Assembly: GCF_039524395.1 (NCBI RefSeq)
Contig: NZ_BAAAGO010000021.1
Length of the DNA stretch: 64,000 bases
Source: Micropruina glycogenica
Lineage (GTDB): Bacteria > Actinomycetota > Actinomycetes > Propionibacteriales > Propionibacteriaceae
Strand: one strand, 5' to 3'
The position numbers and the translations under genes are program-made. The notes below the pieces were generated by a model. It was not told where the DNA came from, did not search any database, and saw only the letters and a program-made list of their open reading frames with translations. Within the stretch, counting starts at the first letter, position 1. Every line of letters begins with the position of its first letter. Positions 7,885 to 16,351 of this stretch are shown one piece after another.

Positions 7885-8988
7885 ATGTCACACCTGCGCC
7901 GCATCGCCGTGCTGCTGCTCATCAGTCTCACCGCCGCTTACGGGTTGGCGGTCGCACCAGCCCGAGCAGCCGGTGCCGAAGCGATCAAGGCAGCCGACTA
8001 CATCGTGTCAACGTTCGAGGCCACCGGCGACAAGCGGTTCGGCGACGTCGGCTCGGCTGCCGACTCGGTGCTGGCGCTGGCCGCAACGGGTGACGCCAAG
8101 TACGCCGACGACATCGCGGCGATCACCACGTTTCTGCAGTCGTCGGCCCCCGCCTACGTGAAGCCCGACAGCGCCGGCGCCTCGGGTGCGGCCAAACTGG
8201 CCATCGTCGCCGCAGCGGTGAAGGCCGAACCGACGAGCTTCGGCGGGGTCGACCTGCTGGCCACGGTGACGGACGGGGTCGGCGCCGACGGCGCGTTCGG
8301 CGCCTTCCCCGGCCCGTTCAGTTCAGGGCTCGCCATGGTGGCGCTGGCCCGCAACGGCCGAGCGGTGCCCGACAGCATGGTCGACTACCTGTTGCGCTAC
8401 GCCGAACCCCGCAGCGGCACCACCGGCGGCGGCTTCGGCTGCGCCACCTACCCGTTCAAGGCCGACGGCGACTGCCCCGCCGCCGACCCCGACAGCACCG
8501 CGATGGCGGTGCTGGGCCTGCGGGCATCGGGGTCGGCGAAGGCCACCCAGGCGGTCACCGACGCCCTGGCCTGGCTGCAGGGCACCCAGCAGGCGGACGG
8601 CTCGTGGCAGAACTACTCGCCGGTGAACTCCACGGGTCTGGTCGGCCCGCTGTTCCCCGCCGGGTCCGAGCAGGCCACCAAGGCCACTGCCTACGTGGTG
8701 TCGCAGCAGTTGGCGTCGGGCGCACTGACCACCGGCACCGACACCAAGGCCAACCTGATCGCCACCCAGCAGGGCATCTTCGCCCTCACCGGCACCACCT
8801 ACGCCACCATCGGCGGGGCGCAGCCGAGCGCTTCGGCCACGCCGTCGGCCGTGGCCTCGACGAGCCCGACCGCTGCACCGGTGCCGGCCACCCCGTCGGC
8901 ACCGAACCCGGTGATCGGCTGGACGACTGCAGGGCTGCTGGTGCTGATGCTGGCCTTCTTCGTGCTCGCCCGCCGTCGGGCTTCGTGA
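7885..8988 (+). CDS. Secreted, membrane-anchored alpha/alpha-barrel-type protein
   Basis: A 367-residue exported protein. A signal peptide (residues 1-28, ending PARAAGA) is followed by about 280 residues of helical repeats with prenyltransferase/terpenoid-cyclase-type motifs such as DPDSTAMAVLGLRA and WLQGTQQADGSWQNYSPVNSTGL. An Ala/Thr/Pro linker and a C-terminal transmembrane helix with an RRRAS tail come last. This fold is also the alpha domain of animal transcobalamin and intrinsic factor. The repeats closely match those in the gene at 9218, but the DUF4430 domain is absent. Direct control by a B12 riboswitch suggests a cell-surface corrinoid-capture role. The ATG at 7885 gives a clean signal peptide; the frame from 7765 would run through the riboswitch. 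Confidence 0.8.
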   Translation: MSHLRRIAVLLLISLTAAYGLAVAPARAAGAEAIKAADYIVSTFEATGDKRFGDVGSAADSVLALAATGDAKYADDIAAITTFLQSSAPAYVKPDSAGASGAAKLAIVAAAVKAEPTSFGGVDLLATVTDGVGADGAFGAFPGPFSSGLAMVALARNGRAVPDSMVDYLLRYAEPRSGTTGGGFGCATYPFKADGDCPAADPDSTAMAVLGLRASGSAKATQAVTDALAWLQGTQQADGSWQNYSPVNSTGLVGPLFPAGSEQATKATAYVVSQQLASGALTTGTDTKANLIATQQGIFALTGTTYATIGGAQPSASATPSAVASTSPTAAPVPATPSAPNPVIGWTTAGLLVLMLAFFVLARRRAS

Positions 8989-9029
8989 CGTACCCATCGG
9001 CAACCGGCCCGAGGCGTATACGCTGTCGA

Positions 9030-9135
9030 TCACCTGAACTCGTGCAGGGGAACCCGGTGCAACTCCGGGGCTGACCCGCAACCGTGACGTCCGTGCAGGG
9101 CGAAGTCGGAATGCCTGCCCGGTTTCCGGCTCTCA
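9030..9135 (+). promoter_or_regulatory. Cobalamin riboswitch 2
   Basis: A second complete B12 aptamer core: AGGGGAACCCGGTGCAACT, CCGGGGCTGACCCGCAACCG, then AAGTCGGAATGCCTGCCC. It lies about 85 bp before the ATG at 9218 and probably governs all five overlapping genes to 15279. It is similar to but not identical with riboswitch 1, which suggests an old duplication of riboswitch plus barrel gene. Confidence 0.94.
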
Positions 9136-9217
9136 CACACCCGTCGTGGAACGCGGGGCGGAGCCCGATCGCGTCTGGTCCGGCCTCGTGTCGTGGTCCA
9201 CACGCGAAAGGACTCAC

Positions 9218-10813
9218 ATGCATCGCACCCTGCAGCGGGCACTGGCCGTCGGGACTACGGCCGCCCTCGCCCTCTCGGCACTCACCGCCTCGGCACCCAC
9301 CGCCAGCGCCGCCGCGCCGAGCCTGACCAAGGCCGCCAACTACCTGGTGCGCAACCTGCCCACATCGGCCGACGGCGTCGGCACGGCTTTGACCACGGCG
9401 AACGCCTTCGCCGCGACCGGCGACTGCACCTACGCACCGGCGGCGCGCACCCTGGTGAGCCAGATCACCAAGGGCGCCAAGGCCTATCTGTATCCGGGCA
9501 AGAAGCTGAACCAGGCCCGCGCCGCCAATCTGGCGATCACCGTGCAGGCCCTCGGTCTCGACGTGCGCAAGTTCGCCGGCTACAACCTGCTGTCGCTGGT
9601 GCGCTCGGGCATGCCGGTCAGCGGCCAGGTCGGCGCCGGCGGTTCGACCTTCAACCAGAGCCTCGGCATCATCGCGATGAGCCGGGGCAAGGCAGACCTG
9701 CCGATTCAGACCCTGACCAGCCTGCTCGCCCTGCAGGTGAGCACAGGCGACGACAAGGGCGCCTTCGGCTACGAGTACCCGGCGGGCACGCTGAACGCCG
9801 ACCCCGACAGCACCGGCTTGGCGCTGGTGGCGCTGAAGGCGGTGGGGCACCTCGACCCGCAGCAGGACGCCGCGCTGGCCTGGGCCAAGGGCGTGCAACA
9901 GTCGGACGGCTCGTGGCCCAACGACTACTCCCCCGTCGACACCACCGGGGTGCTCGGCTCAGCGGTCAACGCCCTGGGCGGCACCGCCGAAGCGGCCAAG
10001 GCGATCGACTGGCTCGGCACCCAGCAGTTGTCGGACGGCGGCTTTCCGGCCAGCCGCGACGGCGACGACAGCAACGTGATGGCGACCGCCAACGCGATCT
10101 GGCTGCTGGCCAAGAAGACGCCATTGGACGCCTCGCTCAACCTGGCCAAGTGCCCCAAGAACCCGACCAAACTGCCGGCGAGCACCACCACCTGCACCGG
10201 AGTCTGGGTGGTCGTCGATCGCGGCAACGGCGACAGCACGACGCGCTGCGCAACGAAGTACGGCAACGGCATCGACGCGCTCAAGAGCGCCGGCTTCGCC
10301 CTGGGCTTCGACCCGAGTGGCTACATCAACCGCATTCACGGCTTTCCGTACACCATCGACACCACCTTCTCGAAGTACTGGGGCTACTACTACGCCACCC
10401 CGAAGAGCGACGGCGGCTGGAGCGAGTGGAGCGAGTACCAGGTCGGCGCCGGGGATTCCAAGCCCGCCAAGGGTGCGGTCGAGGGCTGGCTCTACGGCCC
10501 GTGGCTCAACGGCGCCCAGCCCGATCTGAACACCCCGCCGCTCGGCTACGCCACCACCGGGCAGCCGACCATCACCGGAACCGCGAAGGTGGGCCAGACC
10601 CTGACCGCCGTGCCGGGCACCTGGGACCCCGAGCCCACCTTCAGCTACCGCTGGTACCGCTCGGGATCGTCCATCTCGGGGGCCACGAAGCCGACCTACA
10701 AGCTGACCAAGTCCGATGCCGGCAAGACCATCACGGTCAAGGTCACCGGCACTCTGGCGAAGCACCAGACGGTGGCACGCACCTCGGAGCCCACCGCCAA
10801 GGTGAGCAAGTGA
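9218..10813 (+). CDS. Secreted transcobalamin-like protein (barrel + DUF4430 + Ig-like)
   Basis: A 531-residue exported protein. Signal peptide 1-32; about residues 33-320 are alpha/alpha-barrel-type repeats (LNADPDSTGLALVALKA, GVQQSDGSWPNDYSPVDTTG). About 326-428 is a DUF4430-like (transcobalamin C-terminal-like) domain, CTGVWVVVDRGNGDSTTRC and ALKSAGFALGF through KYWGYYYA. About 443-528 is a bacterial Ig-like domain (TITGTAKVGQTLTAVPGTW, FSYRWYRSG). Barrel followed by DUF4430 is the domain order of vertebrate transcobalamin and intrinsic factor. With the B12 riboswitch and an ECF importer in the same operon, I infer an extracellular corrinoid binder. It has no membrane anchor of its own, so it may be held through the Ig-like domain or released. 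Confidence 0.85.
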   Translation: MHRTLQRALAVGTTAALALSALTASAPTASAAAPSLTKAANYLVRNLPTSADGVGTALTTANAFAATGDCTYAPAARTLVSQITKGAKAYLYPGKKLNQARAANLAITVQALGLDVRKFAGYNLLSLVRSGMPVSGQVGAGGSTFNQSLGIIAMSRGKADLPIQTLTSLLALQVSTGDDKGAFGYEYPAGTLNADPDSTGLALVALKAVGHLDPQQDAALAWAKGVQQSDGSWPNDYSPVDTTGVLGSAVNALGGTAEAAKAIDWLGTQQLSDGGFPASRDGDDSNVMATANAIWLLAKKTPLDASLNLAKCPKNPTKLPASTTTCTGVWVVVDRGNGDSTTRCATKYGNGIDALKSAGFALGFDPSGYINRIHGFPYTIDTTFSKYWGYYYATPKSDGGWSEWSEYQVGAGDSKPAKGAVEGWLYGPWLNGAQPDLNTPPLGYATTGQPTITGTAKVGQTLTAVPGTWDPEPTFSYRWYRSGSSISGATKPTYKLTKSDAGKTITVKVTGTLAKHQTVARTSEPTAKVSK

Positions 10814-11709
10814 GAAAGCACCTGGTGGCACTGGCGCTGGCGGCGTTCGCCGTCAGCGCCTGTGCGCCGGCCACGGTGGGCAGCGCCCAGCCGACCGCTG
10901 CGAAGCCGGCCACGGCACCGCAGTCACAGGTGCTGCCCCAGGCGGCGAGCTGCGCAGGGGTCTGGGTGGTGGTCGACTTCGGCTCGCTGGGCGGCATCAG
11001 CACCAAGTGCGCCACGAGCTACGGCACCGGCCTCGCGGCGTTGAAGAGCGCCGGCTTCTCGCCCACCGTCGACGACGGCTTCGTGTACAAGATCGCGGGC
11101 AAGCCGAGCAAACCCGATATCAACAAGGCGTACTGGTCGTACTGGCACGCCACCAAGAACGACGACGGCAGCTACTCCTCATGGAGTTACTCCAACGTGG
11201 GCGCCGCCAGCTACAAACCCACCAAGGGCAACGCCGAGGGCTGGCGCTACGTGCTGCTGAGCGACCCGAAAACGCCGCCGCAGGCCAAGCCGCCCACCGA
11301 CGTCGCCACGCCGACACCGACCCCGACTCCGAAGCCGACCAAGACCAGCACCAAACCGTCGAGCAAACCCAGTTCGGGCAAGACGACCACCAAGACGTCC
11401 GCCACGGCCAAGGCGCGCTCCACCCAGACCGCCAGCGCCACCGCCACGACCAAGGCCACCGCGAAGGCGACGACGGCGCGGGCCACGTCGACGGCCACGC
11501 CGATCAGCCAGACCGCGACCGACCCGGCCACCGACGGAAGCTCCACCGAGACGGACGCGGCGCAGAGCGACGCCGCACAAGAGCAACCCAGCGCTGCTGC
11601 TGAGCCCGGTGGCGGCAGTCCGATGGGCGCCATCGTGGTGGGCGCGGTCGTGGTGACCGCGGCCGCGGGCCTGGGCGGCTGGTGGATGCTGAAGGGACGG
11701 CGACCCTGA
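10810..11709 (+). CDS. DUF4430 lipoprotein with Thr/Lys/Ser-rich stalk
   Basis: A 299-residue protein starting GTG with a four-base overlap of the previous stop. A lipobox AVSAC places the modified cysteine at residue 18. About residues 49-147 form a second DUF4430-like domain (CAGVWVVVDFGSLGG, STKCATSYGTGLAALKSAGF) clearly homologous to that of the upstream gene, including both cysteines. A long Thr/Lys/Ala/Ser-rich region and a C-terminal transmembrane helix (AIVVGAVVVTAAAGLGGWWML) follow. Being double-anchored, it could hand ligand from the secreted binder to the ECF transporter. The handover role is inference. Confidence 0.82.
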   Translation: MRKHLVALALAAFAVSACAPATVGSAQPTAAKPATAPQSQVLPQAASCAGVWVVVDFGSLGGISTKCATSYGTGLAALKSAGFSPTVDDGFVYKIAGKPSKPDINKAYWSYWHATKNDDGSYSSWSYSNVGAASYKPTKGNAEGWRYVLLSDPKTPPQAKPPTDVATPTPTPTPKPTKTSTKPSSKPSSGKTTTKTSATAKARSTQTASATATTKATAKATTARATSTATPISQTATDPATDGSSTETDAAQSDAAQEQPSAAAEPGGGSPMGAIVVGAVVVTAAAGLGGWWMLKGRRP

Positions 11710-12881
11710 CCACTGTTCACCCATGGGCCTGGTGGGGCTGGGCGATCGGCCTCGGCATCGCCGTCAGTGGCACCACCAACCCGCTGCTGCTGGCACTGAT
11801 CGCCACCGCGATGGTCGTGGTGGTGATGTTGCGGCGCAGTGACGCACCCTGGGCGCGGTCGGTGCGGGCCTATCTGCTGCTGGCGCTGTTCGTGATCGTG
11901 ATGCGGGTGTTCTTTCGCATCGTGTTCGGCGGCGGCACCGGCGACACCGTGCTGTTCACCCTGCCGTCGATACCGCTGCCCGACTGGGCGGCCGGCATTC
12001 AACTCGGCGGCGCGGTGACCGCCGAGGCGCTGGCCAGCACGCTGTACGAGGCGTTTCGGCTGGCCGTGATGCTGCTGTGCGTCGGTGCGGCCAACGCCCT
12101 GGCCAACCCGCGCCAGGCCCTGCGCTCGGTGCCGGCGGCGTTGTACGAGGCGTCCACCGCGGTGGTGATAGCGCTCAGCCTGACGCCGCAGTTGATCGAG
12201 AGCATCGCCCGGGTGCGGCGGGCTCGGCGCCTGCGCGGCGACTCCACCACCAGCCTGCGCGCGCTCGGCACCATCGCCCTGCCCGTGTTGGCCGACGCGA
12301 TCGACCGGTCGCTCGCCCTGGCCGCCGGCATGGAATCGCGCGGCTTCGCACGCACCCGCGGCCTGCCCGTCAAGGGCACCCTGCCGGTCATGCTGGTGTC
12401 GGCCTCGCTCGCCACCATGGGCGTGTTTCTGCTGCTCAGCACCAGTTACTGGCAGCTCGCGTCGGTGCTGCTGATCGTGGGCGTGCTGGGCTGCGGGCTC
12501 GGCCTGCGCGCCGCGGGGGGCCGGCTGCGTGTGACCCGCTACCGCCCCCAGCCGTGGCGCGGCACCGACACCCTGGTGGCCCTGTCGGGGGCGCTGGCCG
12601 CCGCGCTGGTGCTGGGCCTGGGGTGGCTCGACCCCGACTCGCTCGGCCCGGCCGCGCTGGCACTGCTCGACCCGCAGGCGCTGTTCCCCTCCACCGACCC
12701 CCTGGTGTGGCCCACGGTGACCGCGCCGATGCTGCTGGTGGTGGCGCTGGCGCTGGCGCCGCTGCCGCTGACCCGGCGGCGCCGCGTGGCCACCGTCGAG
12801 TCGACCCGCAACGACACCCGGGTGCGCCTGCTGCGTCCGGGGGCCGTACCCGCGCCGAGGGCGGAGCCGACATGGCGGTGA
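11682..12881 (+). CDS. ECF transporter transmembrane component EcfT
   Basis: A membrane protein of up to 399 residues with six or more hydrophobic segments. It carries the two EcfT coupling motifs, ARVRRARRLRG and AAGMESRGFARTRG, which contact the ATPases in energy-coupling-factor transporters. The C-terminal 130 residues are longer than the usual EcfT. Start is uncertain: ATG 11682 overlaps the lipoprotein by 28 bp, but a non-standard CTG at 11706 has AAGGGA just upstream and overlaps the lipoprotein stop. Its 3' end overlaps the ATPase gene by 10 bp. Confidence 0.88.
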   Translation: MDAEGTATLTTVHPWAWWGWAIGLGIAVSGTTNPLLLALIATAMVVVVMLRRSDAPWARSVRAYLLLALFVIVMRVFFRIVFGGGTGDTVLFTLPSIPLPDWAAGIQLGGAVTAEALASTLYEAFRLAVMLLCVGAANALANPRQALRSVPAALYEASTAVVIALSLTPQLIESIARVRRARRLRGDSTTSLRALGTIALPVLADAIDRSLALAAGMESRGFARTRGLPVKGTLPVMLVSASLATMGVFLLLSTSYWQLASVLLIVGVLGCGLGLRAAGGRLRVTRYRPQPWRGTDTLVALSGALAAALVLGLGWLDPDSLGPAALALLDPQALFPSTDPLVWPTVTAPMLLVVALALAPLPLTRRRRVATVESTRNDTRVRLLRPGAVPAPRAEPTWR

Positions 12882-14482
12882 TCGAGTTCGACCGGGTGGA
12901 CCTCACCTACGCGGGCGCCGACCGCGCGACCCTGCACGAGGCGACGTTCGCGCTGCCCGAGGGCGACCTGTGCCTGGTGATCGGGCCGACCGGCTCGGGC
13001 AAGTCGACCCTGCTGGGTGCCATCAACGGCCTGGTGCCGCACTTCACCGGCGGAACCCTGCGCGGACGTGTGCTGGTCGAGGGCCGCGACACCGCCCGGC
13101 ATCGCCCGCGCGACCTGGCCGACGTGGTGGGCTACGTGGGGCAGGACCCGCTGCGCGGCTTCGTCACCGACACCGTCGAAGACGAGATCGCCTACGGCAT
13201 GGAACAACTGGGCATCACCCCCGTGGCGATGCGCAAGCGGGTCGAAGAGACGCTCGACCTGATGGGCATCGCCGACCTGCGCCGCCGCGCGCTGATCGAG
13301 TTGTCGGGCGGGCAGCAGCAACGGGTCGCGATCGCCGCCGTGCTGGCCGCCCATCCCCGCATTCTGGTGCTCGACGAACCCACCTCGGCCCTCGACCCCA
13401 CCGCCGCGCAGGACGTGCTGGCCGCCATCGGCACGCTGGTGCACGACGTCGGGCTGACCGTGGTGCTGGCCGAGCACCGGCTCGAGAGGGTGATGCAGGC
13501 GGCCGACTCGATGCTCTGGCTGCCCGGCGACGGACGAGTGGTGCACGGCTCCCCCGCCGAGGTGCTGGCGCAGGCGACCATTCGTCCGCCGCTGGCCGAA
13601 CTGGCCGGCGTGCTGGGCTGGGGTCGGGTGCCGCTCAGCGTGCGTGAGGCGCGACGGCGGGCTCAGGACGAGGGCCTGGTGCCGTCGGTGCCGCCACGCG
13701 CCGCGGTGCCGACCGAACCGGTGGTGCTGTCGGCCCGCGGCGTGGCCGTGCACTACGGCGATCTGGTGGCCGTGCACGATCTCGACCTCGCCCTGGCCGC
13801 GGGCACCGTCACGGCCCTGATGGGGCGCAACGGGGCCGGCAAGTCGTCGCTGTTGTGGGCATTGCAGGGCGCCCTGACCTGTTCGGGTGCCATCGACGTG
13901 CGCGGCAACGACCCGCGCCGGCTCGGGGCCGCCGAGGCCCGCCGGCTGGTCACACTGGTGCCGCAGACCGCTGCCGACCTGCTGTACCTGCCCAGCGTGG
14001 GTGCCGAGTGCGCGCAGGCCGACGCCGAGAGCGACGCCGAGCCGGGCACCACCGCCGCCCTGCTGCGCACCCTCGGCGTCGACGTGCCCGACGACCGCGA
14101 CCCGCGCGATCTGTCCGAGGGGCAACGGCTGGCGCTGGTGCTGGCCGTGCAACTGGCGGCCAGACCGCCGGTGCTGCTGCTCGACGAACCCACCCGCGGC
14201 CTCGACTATCGCGCCAAGGGTGAGCTGCGGGGCATCGTCCAGCAACTCGCCGCCCAGGGTGTCGCGGTGCTGATCAGCACCCACGACGTCGAGTTCGCGG
14301 CCGCCACCAGCACCCGCACGCTGCTGATGGCCGACGGGCAGGTGATCGCCGACGGACCCACCGCCGAGGTGCTCACCTCGTCACCGGCCTTCGCGCCGCA
14401 GGTGGCCAAGGTGTTCGCCCCGGCGCCGGTGCTGACCGCCGACGACGTGGCGCGCACGATCACCAGGCAGGGGCCGGCGTGA
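12872..14482 (+). CDS. ECF transporter fused ATPase EcfA-EcfA'
   Basis: A 536-residue protein holding two ABC ATPase domains. The first has Walker A GPTGSGKST, signature LSGGQQQR and Walker B ILVLDEPTSALDP; the second has GRNGAGKSS, LSEGQRLAL and VLLLDEPTRGLDY. The second signature (LSEGQ) deviates slightly from LSGGQ. The fused arrangement and position between EcfT and the S component show a dedicated (group I) ECF transporter rather than a shared energising module. Confidence 0.92.
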   Translation: MAVIEFDRVDLTYAGADRATLHEATFALPEGDLCLVIGPTGSGKSTLLGAINGLVPHFTGGTLRGRVLVEGRDTARHRPRDLADVVGYVGQDPLRGFVTDTVEDEIAYGMEQLGITPVAMRKRVEETLDLMGIADLRRRALIELSGGQQQRVAIAAVLAAHPRILVLDEPTSALDPTAAQDVLAAIGTLVHDVGLTVVLAEHRLERVMQAADSMLWLPGDGRVVHGSPAEVLAQATIRPPLAELAGVLGWGRVPLSVREARRRAQDEGLVPSVPPRAAVPTEPVVLSARGVAVHYGDLVAVHDLDLALAAGTVTALMGRNGAGKSSLLWALQGALTCSGAIDVRGNDPRRLGAAEARRLVTLVPQTAADLLYLPSVGAECAQADAESDAEPGTTAALLRTLGVDVPDDRDPRDLSEGQRLALVLAVQLAARPPVLLLDEPTRGLDYRAKGELRGIVQQLAAQGVAVLISTHDVEFAAATSTRTLLMADGQVIADGPTAEVLTSSPAFAPQVAKVFAPAPVLTADDVARTITRQGPA

Positions 14483-15279
14483 CCGGCTCCGGACGGCAGC
14501 GCATCTCGTGGGCGGTCGTGGTGGCGCTGGTGACGGGCACGATCGCGTTCGGATGGCCGCTGGTGCTGCGTCCCGAATCGGGCATGCGTCCCGAACAGGC
14601 GCCGATCGTGTTCGCCCTGGTGCTGCCGCTGGTGCTGGCCGTGATGCTGTCAGAGGTGGTCGATGGCCGCATGGACGCCCGCACGCTCGCCATGCTGGGG
14701 GTGCTGGCCGCCGTAGGCACCCTGCTGCGGCCACTGAGCGCCGGCACCGCAGGGTTCGAACTGGTGTTCTTTCTGATGATTCTGGCCGGCCGGGTGTACG
14801 GCGCCGGGTTCGGCCTCGCGCTGGGCGCGATCACTTTGTTCACCTCGGCGCTGATCACCACCGGCGTCGGCCCCTGGCTGCCCTACCAGATGCTCGCCGC
14901 CGGCTTCGTGGGGCTGTTCGCCGGCCTGCTGCCCCCTGCCAGCGGCCGCGCCGAGATCTGGCTGCTGGCCGGCTACGGCATAGTGTCTGCCTTCGCCTAC
15001 GGCTGGGTGATGGACTTCGCGTTCTGGCCGTTCGGGGTGGGCAACGATACCGGCATCTCGTTCGACCCGGCACTGGGCCCGCTGCAGAACCTGCACCGGT
15101 TCGTCCTGTACAACATCGCCACCTCGATGGGGTGGAACCTGGGCCGTGCGCTCACCAACGCCGTGCTGATCGTGCTGGTCGGCCCGGCCCTGTTGCGGCT
15201 GTTGCGCCGCTCGGCCCGGCCGGCCGAGTTCACACCCGGCTTCGAGCCGTCCCAGCAGGGGCCCGAGCGCACCGAGTGA
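14479..15279 (+). CDS. ECF transporter S component, probably corrinoid-specific (CbrT-like)
   Basis: A 266-residue integral membrane protein with about six transmembrane helices. The segments LLRPLSAGTAGFELVFFLMILAG and TTGVGPWLPYQMLAAGFVGLFAGLLP resemble S components of the CbrT type, which bind cobalamin or related corrinoids. GTG 14479 overlaps the ATPase stop by four bases, completing a five-gene unit under a B12 riboswitch. Substrate assignment rests on the riboswitch and on the co-transcribed transcobalamin-like proteins; the sequence alone does not prove it. Confidence 0.85.
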   Translation: MTGSGRQRISWAVVVALVTGTIAFGWPLVLRPESGMRPEQAPIVFALVLPLVLAVMLSEVVDGRMDARTLAMLGVLAAVGTLLRPLSAGTAGFELVFFLMILAGRVYGAGFGLALGAITLFTSALITTGVGPWLPYQMLAAGFVGLFAGLLPPASGRAEIWLLAGYGIVSAFAYGWVMDFAFWPFGVGNDTGISFDPALGPLQNLHRFVLYNIATSMGWNLGRALTNAVLIVLVGPALLRLLRRSARPAEFTPGFEPSQQGPERTE

Positions 15280-15281
15280 AC

Positions 15282-15418
15282 GAGATCCCGGCGTGCGCCG
15301 GGATGACGAAGTTCGTTGAGCGCTGGCGCGAGTTCGGAACCGTCCCCAACTCGCGCCGTCACCCGTACGTCACTTCTCGTAACCACCCAGACGGGGTCTC
15401 GACAAGCCTGACCAGCGG
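15282..15418. repeat. Intergenic repeat cluster
   Basis: The gap between the ECF operon and sodA holds one copy each of three repeat families: the CCCGGC/GCCGGG repeat in reverse orientation (15282-15307); a hairpin GGCGCGAGTT ... AACTCGCGCC (15325-15357) that recurs at 27237-27268; and a GGTCTCGACAAGC-type copy (15395-15418). Confidence 0.85.
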
Positions 15419-15491
15419 AATAGAGTGATGTGGACGCGGGTTGGCCCCGATGAGGGTCTTCTACCGACCGCCACCCAACGAAGGAGCGTCC

Positions 15492-16103
15492 ATGACGTAC
15501 ACGCTGCCGGAACTCCCCTACGACTACGGCGCACTCGAGCCGCACATCTCGGCGCAGATCATGCAGTTGCACCACGACAAGCACCACGCCGCCTACGTGA
15601 CCGGCGCGAACACCGCCCTCGAGAAGCTGGCCGCGGCCCGCGAGAGCGGCGACTTCGCGGCGATCAACAAGCTCGAGAAAGACCTGGCCTTTCACCTGGG
15701 CGGGCACATCAACCACTCGGTGTTCTGGAAGAACATGTCGCCTGATGGCGGCGGGCAGCCCGAGGGCGAGGTCGCCGCGGCGATCGACGAGTTCTTCGGG
15801 TCGTTCGAGGGGTTCCAGAAGCAATTCAATGAGGCTGCCAACGGCCTGCAGGGTTCCGGCTGGTCGATGCTGGTATGGGACACGCTGGGCCAGCGGCTCA
15901 ACATCAACCAGTTGTTCGACCAGCAGGGCAACCTGCCGGTGGGTCAGCTGCCCGTGTTGCAGCTCGACATGTGGGAGCACGCCTTCTACCTGCAGTACCT
16001 CAACGTGAAGGGCGACTACGTCAAGGCGTGGTGGAACGTGGTCAACTGGCCCGACGTGGCCGAGCGCCTGGCCAAGGCCCGCGGCGTGGGCGACCTGTAC
16101 TGA
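15492..16103 (+). CDS. sodA: Superoxide dismutase (Fe/Mn family)
   Basis: A 203-residue cytoplasmic dismutase. It has the N-terminal YTLPELPYDYGALEPHIS, metal ligands in MQLHHDKHHAAYV and FHLGGHINHSVFW, and the C-terminal ligand motif LDMWEHAFYLQY. AAGGAG at 15481-15486 lies five bases before ATG 15492. Mn versus Fe use cannot be decided from these motifs alone. It is a single-gene unit with its own terminator. Confidence 0.97.
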   Translation: MTYTLPELPYDYGALEPHISAQIMQLHHDKHHAAYVTGANTALEKLAAARESGDFAAINKLEKDLAFHLGGHINHSVFWKNMSPDGGGQPEGEVAAAIDEFFGSFEGFQKQFNEAANGLQGSGWSMLVWDTLGQRLNINQLFDQQGNLPVGQLPVLQLDMWEHAFYLQYLNVKGDYVKAWWNVVNWPDVAERLAKARGVGDLY

Positions 16104-16127
16104 CGCCATCCGACGCCATTCGACGCG

Positions 16128-16155
16128 ACGGCCCCCGGGGTTTCCCGGGGGCCGT
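16128..16155 (+). terminator. Hairpin terminator after sodA
   Basis: ACGGCCCCCGGGG / CCCGGGGGCCGT with a TTT loop, 25 bases after the sodA stop. Confidence 0.8.
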
Positions 16156-16351
16156 TACGCGTCCCACGATGTCGCTGGTTGGGTGCCGGCGATCCAACCC
16201 TTGGACGGGTCGGTCCGCCGCAGGGTGCGCTGACGAGGGGCGACGCAAGTTGCACGCTGGGTATTCACTGAGAGATTTGCTTCAATCCTGAGCATCAGTC
16301 ACACTGATTCTCAGCTTGTTCTTATGAACAGCCCAGCCTTGCCCTCGATTT

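Noticed and set aside
16157..16351. Possible c-di-AMP (ydaO) riboswitch before rpfB
   Set aside because: Such riboswitches precede many actinomycete rpf genes, but I could not line up the conserved core in this leader by eye.
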